DNA from: Thermoplasmata archaeon
GTDB taxonomy: Archaea; Thermoplasmatota; Thermoplasmata; Thermoplasmatales; Thermoplasmataceae
DNA length: 7,126 nucleotides
Reading direction: 5' to 3'
NCBI GenBank assembly: GCA_021797025.1
Contig: JAKAAK010000095.1
Coordinates: forward strand, 1 to 7,126
Shown one piece after another: positions 5,989 through 7,126 of the stretch (positions are counted from its first letter, which is position 1; each line of letters opens with the position of its first letter). A program made the translations under genes and the position numbers. The notes below the pieces were generated by a model, which saw only the letters and a list, made by a program, of their open reading frames with translations, ran no database searches and was not told the DNA's origin.

Positions 5989-6537
5989 TCATATTTTTAT
6001 ATTATCTATATTGTAAGGATCATCAGCTGCATAGGGGCTCTTCGGCTTTTGCTTTTTAACTGCACCGTATATAATCACAACAAATCCAACTATGGCGATA
6101 AAACCCCCTCCCAAAACGAGAGCCGCCATAGCGTCGAACTGCGATCCGGTTATGTGTCCGTATTCAGGTATAGTAGATGTCCCGTTGAAATATACATATT
6201 TGTAGGTTCCCGGTTTTAAATTTATATAGAGCGCCAGACCAGAATCAGATTCGCTTGCCTTCTGTTCAACTGATTTTAGGGATGTGGCATTGGTTACAGA
6301 GGAAAGACTGGAATAGTTTACAAGGCCCGAATCAGATACTGTACCATCAATGATTACAATATAACCTGATTTCACAGTTATATTACTTGATACATTTAAA
6401 CCGGTTGATTTGATTTCAGAATAATGCGTACTGGATGAATTTGTAAACGAACTCTCGAAATATTCTGTACCGCCTGCTGCCATGGCAATTCCTATAATTA
6501 ACATGGCGATACCGATTACCAGTATCTTTTTATTCAT
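5989..6537 (-). CDS. Membrane-anchored, sequon-rich surface protein of unknown function
   Basis: Not a family I recognise. From the preferred ATG at 6537 the protein has 182 residues: MNKK, a hydrophobic helix at about 5-22, an outer domain of about 110 residues, a second hydrophobic helix at about 136-160, and a basic cytoplasmic tail beginning KKQKPK and ending with acidic and Asn-rich residues. The outer part is rich in Ser and Thr and has six N-glycosylation sequons (N33, N48, N52, N74, N83, N118), as expected for an envelope protein of a wall-less acidophile. A segment near residues 100-118 (SGLALYINLKPGTYKYVYF) looks like a beta-sandwich edge. A longer start at 6552 adds MLIYL, but the TATA-like TTAAATAAAA at 6556-6565 is 24 bases before the inner ATG. 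It is divergent from the small helical gene downstream. Confidence 0.75.
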   Translation of the reverse strand: MNKKILVIGIAMLIIGIAMAAGGTEYFESSFTNSSSTHYSEIKSTGLNVSSNITVKSGYIVIIDGTVSDSGLVNYSSLSSVTNATSLKSVEQKASESDSGLALYINLKPGTYKYVYFNGTSTIPEYGHITGSQFDAMAALVLGGGFIAIVGFVVIIYGAVKKQKPKSPYAADDPYNIDNIKI

Positions 6538-6555
6538 AAGATAGATGAGCATTAA

Positions 6556-6565
6556 TTTTTATTTA
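6556..6565 (-). promoter_or_regulatory. TATA-like box of the surface-protein gene
   Basis: TTAAATAAAA on the minus strand is centred about 24 bases from the ATG at 6537, and too close (about 9 bases) to the ATG at 6552. It therefore favours the shorter product. It overlaps one copy of a 9-bp direct repeat. Confidence 0.45.
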
Positions 6566-6584
6566 ATACTTTTGAATTTAATAC
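6561..6584. repeat. 9-bp direct repeat in the divergent promoter region
   Basis: ATTTAATAC occurs at 6561-6569 and again at 6576-6584, a perfect repeat with a 15-base period. The first copy overlaps the TATA-like box of the minus-strand gene. It may be a tandem protein-binding site; the low complexity leaves room for chance. Confidence 0.45.
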
Positions 6585-6600
6585 ATGGTTTTCATTAAAC

Positions 6601-6608
6601 TTTAATTA
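6601..6608 (+). promoter_or_regulatory. TATA-like box of the small helical protein gene
   Basis: TTTAATTA is centred about 24 bases upstream of the ATG at 6629. It is weaker than the other boxes in the window but has the same leaderless spacing. Confidence 0.4.
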
Positions 6609-6628
6609 GTAATATTGCTTAATGTATT

Positions 6629-6970
6629 ATGAAAAAAGACGTTAATGAATACATAAGCAATATTATCAATTCAGGGCCTTCAGAGGAAATGTATTTCGAG
6701 GCCATACATGACGTATTCAAGGATTTAATCAAGGAATATATAAGGAAGAAGATAAATGAGGACGATGAACTGAAAAAACAGATCAGCGAGGTTCTTGAGG
6801 AATTTATGGAGGCAAAGGTAAAAGAGTATGATTCTCTGGCAAAAATGGCAAAGGTAACAGCCAAGATAGGTATTCTCAGTGCACCAACCGGTGTTAAACA
6901 GGAAGCCCTGAATGATTTTATGGAAACATTCAGGAAGGAAATAGAAGAAATAATAAAGAGTACTTTATGA
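6629..6970 (+). CDS. Small charged helical protein of unknown function
   Basis: A 113-residue soluble protein that I cannot assign to a family. It is rich in Glu and Lys and appears almost entirely helical. Residues 20-72 form a long amphipathic stretch with heptad-like spacing (EYIRKKINEDDELKKQISEV in the middle), suited to a coiled coil. It is broken by a small hydrophobic Gly/Pro turn at GILSAPTGV (81-89), then a final helix (91-111). There are no cysteines, no signal peptide and no membrane segment. An oligomerising or partner-binding role is possible; the sequence shows no catalytic motif. The codon use and upstream TATA box support a real gene. Its TGA overlaps the end of the convergent DNA polymerase D subunit gene by six bases. 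An out-of-frame ATG at 6622 is not the start. Confidence 0.72.
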   Translation: MKKDVNEYISNIINSGPSEEMYFEAIHDVFKDLIKEYIRKKINEDDELKKQISEVLEEFMEAKVKEYDSLAKMAKVTAKIGILSAPTGVKQEALNDFMETFRKEIEEIIKSTL

Positions 6971-7126
6971 TTCTTTGAAATCTTTTATAATCTGAGTTTT
7001 TGAGTTAAGATCAAACAATGTCATTATGGATGGATTCGGGGAAAAATTCATCATTTTTTGATAATCCGTCTGTGATTGCCATGTTGATGCATTAATATAT
7101 CGTACTCCCCTATAATTTCCCTCTGA
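6965..7126 (-). CDS. polB: DNA polymerase D (Pol II) small subunit DP1, C-terminal end (runs off right edge)
   Basis: The last 53 residues of the small subunit of the archaeal family-D replicative polymerase, which carries the proofreading 3'-5' exonuclease (calcineurin-like phosphoesterase fold) and binds the large subunit DP2. It was found by translating the minus strand from the window edge to the TAA at 6967-6965. The segment NYRGVRYINASTWQSQTDY followed by QKMM and NPSIMTLFDL matches the conserved end of DP1 (the y-R-G-v...N-s-g-T-w-Q-s-Q-T-x-x-Q-k-m block, then P-x-P-x-x-v-x-x-x-x-L). The metal-binding motifs lie upstream, outside the window. It overlaps the convergent helical-protein gene by six bases. 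This gene is the strongest sign that the DNA is archaeal and not from a Thermoproteota lineage lacking PolD. Confidence 0.87.
   Translation of the reverse strand, partial: SEGNYRGVRYINASTWQSQTDYQKMMNFSPNPSIMTLFDLNSKTQIIKDFKES

Noticed and set aside
1..7126. CRISPR array, intact insertion sequence, toxin-antitoxin or defence cassette
   Set aside because: I saw no regularly spaced repeats, no intact transposase, and no nuclease, helicase or methyltransferase motifs on either strand. The content is mostly ordinary chromosomal genes.

Overview
This window looks like a piece of a Thermoplasmata (Thermoplasmatales-like) archaeal chromosome, close in style to Ferroplasma, Picrophilus or Cuniculiplasma. 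The evidence is: (i) the right edge carries the C-terminal end of the small subunit of DNA polymerase D (DP1), an archaeal enzyme; (ii) the DNA is AT-rich with frequent AGG and ATA codons; (iii) most genes start about 23-28 bases after an archaeal TATA box and have no Shine-Dalgarno sequence, which indicates leaderless transcripts. The genus is inference.

Layout from left to right. Positions 1-538 (minus strand) hold an arsenic-resistance operon, arsR followed by arsB, overlapping by 4 bases; arsB runs off the left edge. A 28-bp near-perfect palindrome (556-583) covers the arsR TATA box and is the likely ArsR operator. Divergent from it is a calcineurin-like metallophosphoesterase (627-1316, plus), followed by an MFS transporter with its own promoter (1367-2536, plus). 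Tail-to-tail with that transporter lies a two-gene operon on the minus strand (2531-4277) encoding the large and small subunits of an aconitase-superfamily hydro-lyase (LeuC/LeuD type). The small subunit has an atypical active-site signature (GSSRPAA in place of GSSREHA). A 350-bp, very AT-rich divergent promoter region separates it from a second MFS transporter (4640-5749, plus). A 239-bp convergent gap with a possible decayed transposase fragment follows. Then come a sequon-rich membrane-anchored surface protein (5989-6537, minus), a divergent small helical protein of unknown role (6629-6970, plus), and the polymerase D fragment (6965-7126, minus).

How the genes may work together. arsR and arsB form a self-regulated arsenite efflux unit. 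The hydro-lyase pair has an MFS gene on each side, one divergent and one convergent, and no other leucine-pathway gene is visible. A carboxylate import and isomerisation module is therefore as plausible as leucine biosynthesis. The surface protein and the small helical protein share a divergent promoter region containing a 9-bp direct repeat. I saw no tRNA, rRNA, CRISPR array, intact insertion sequence or replication origin.
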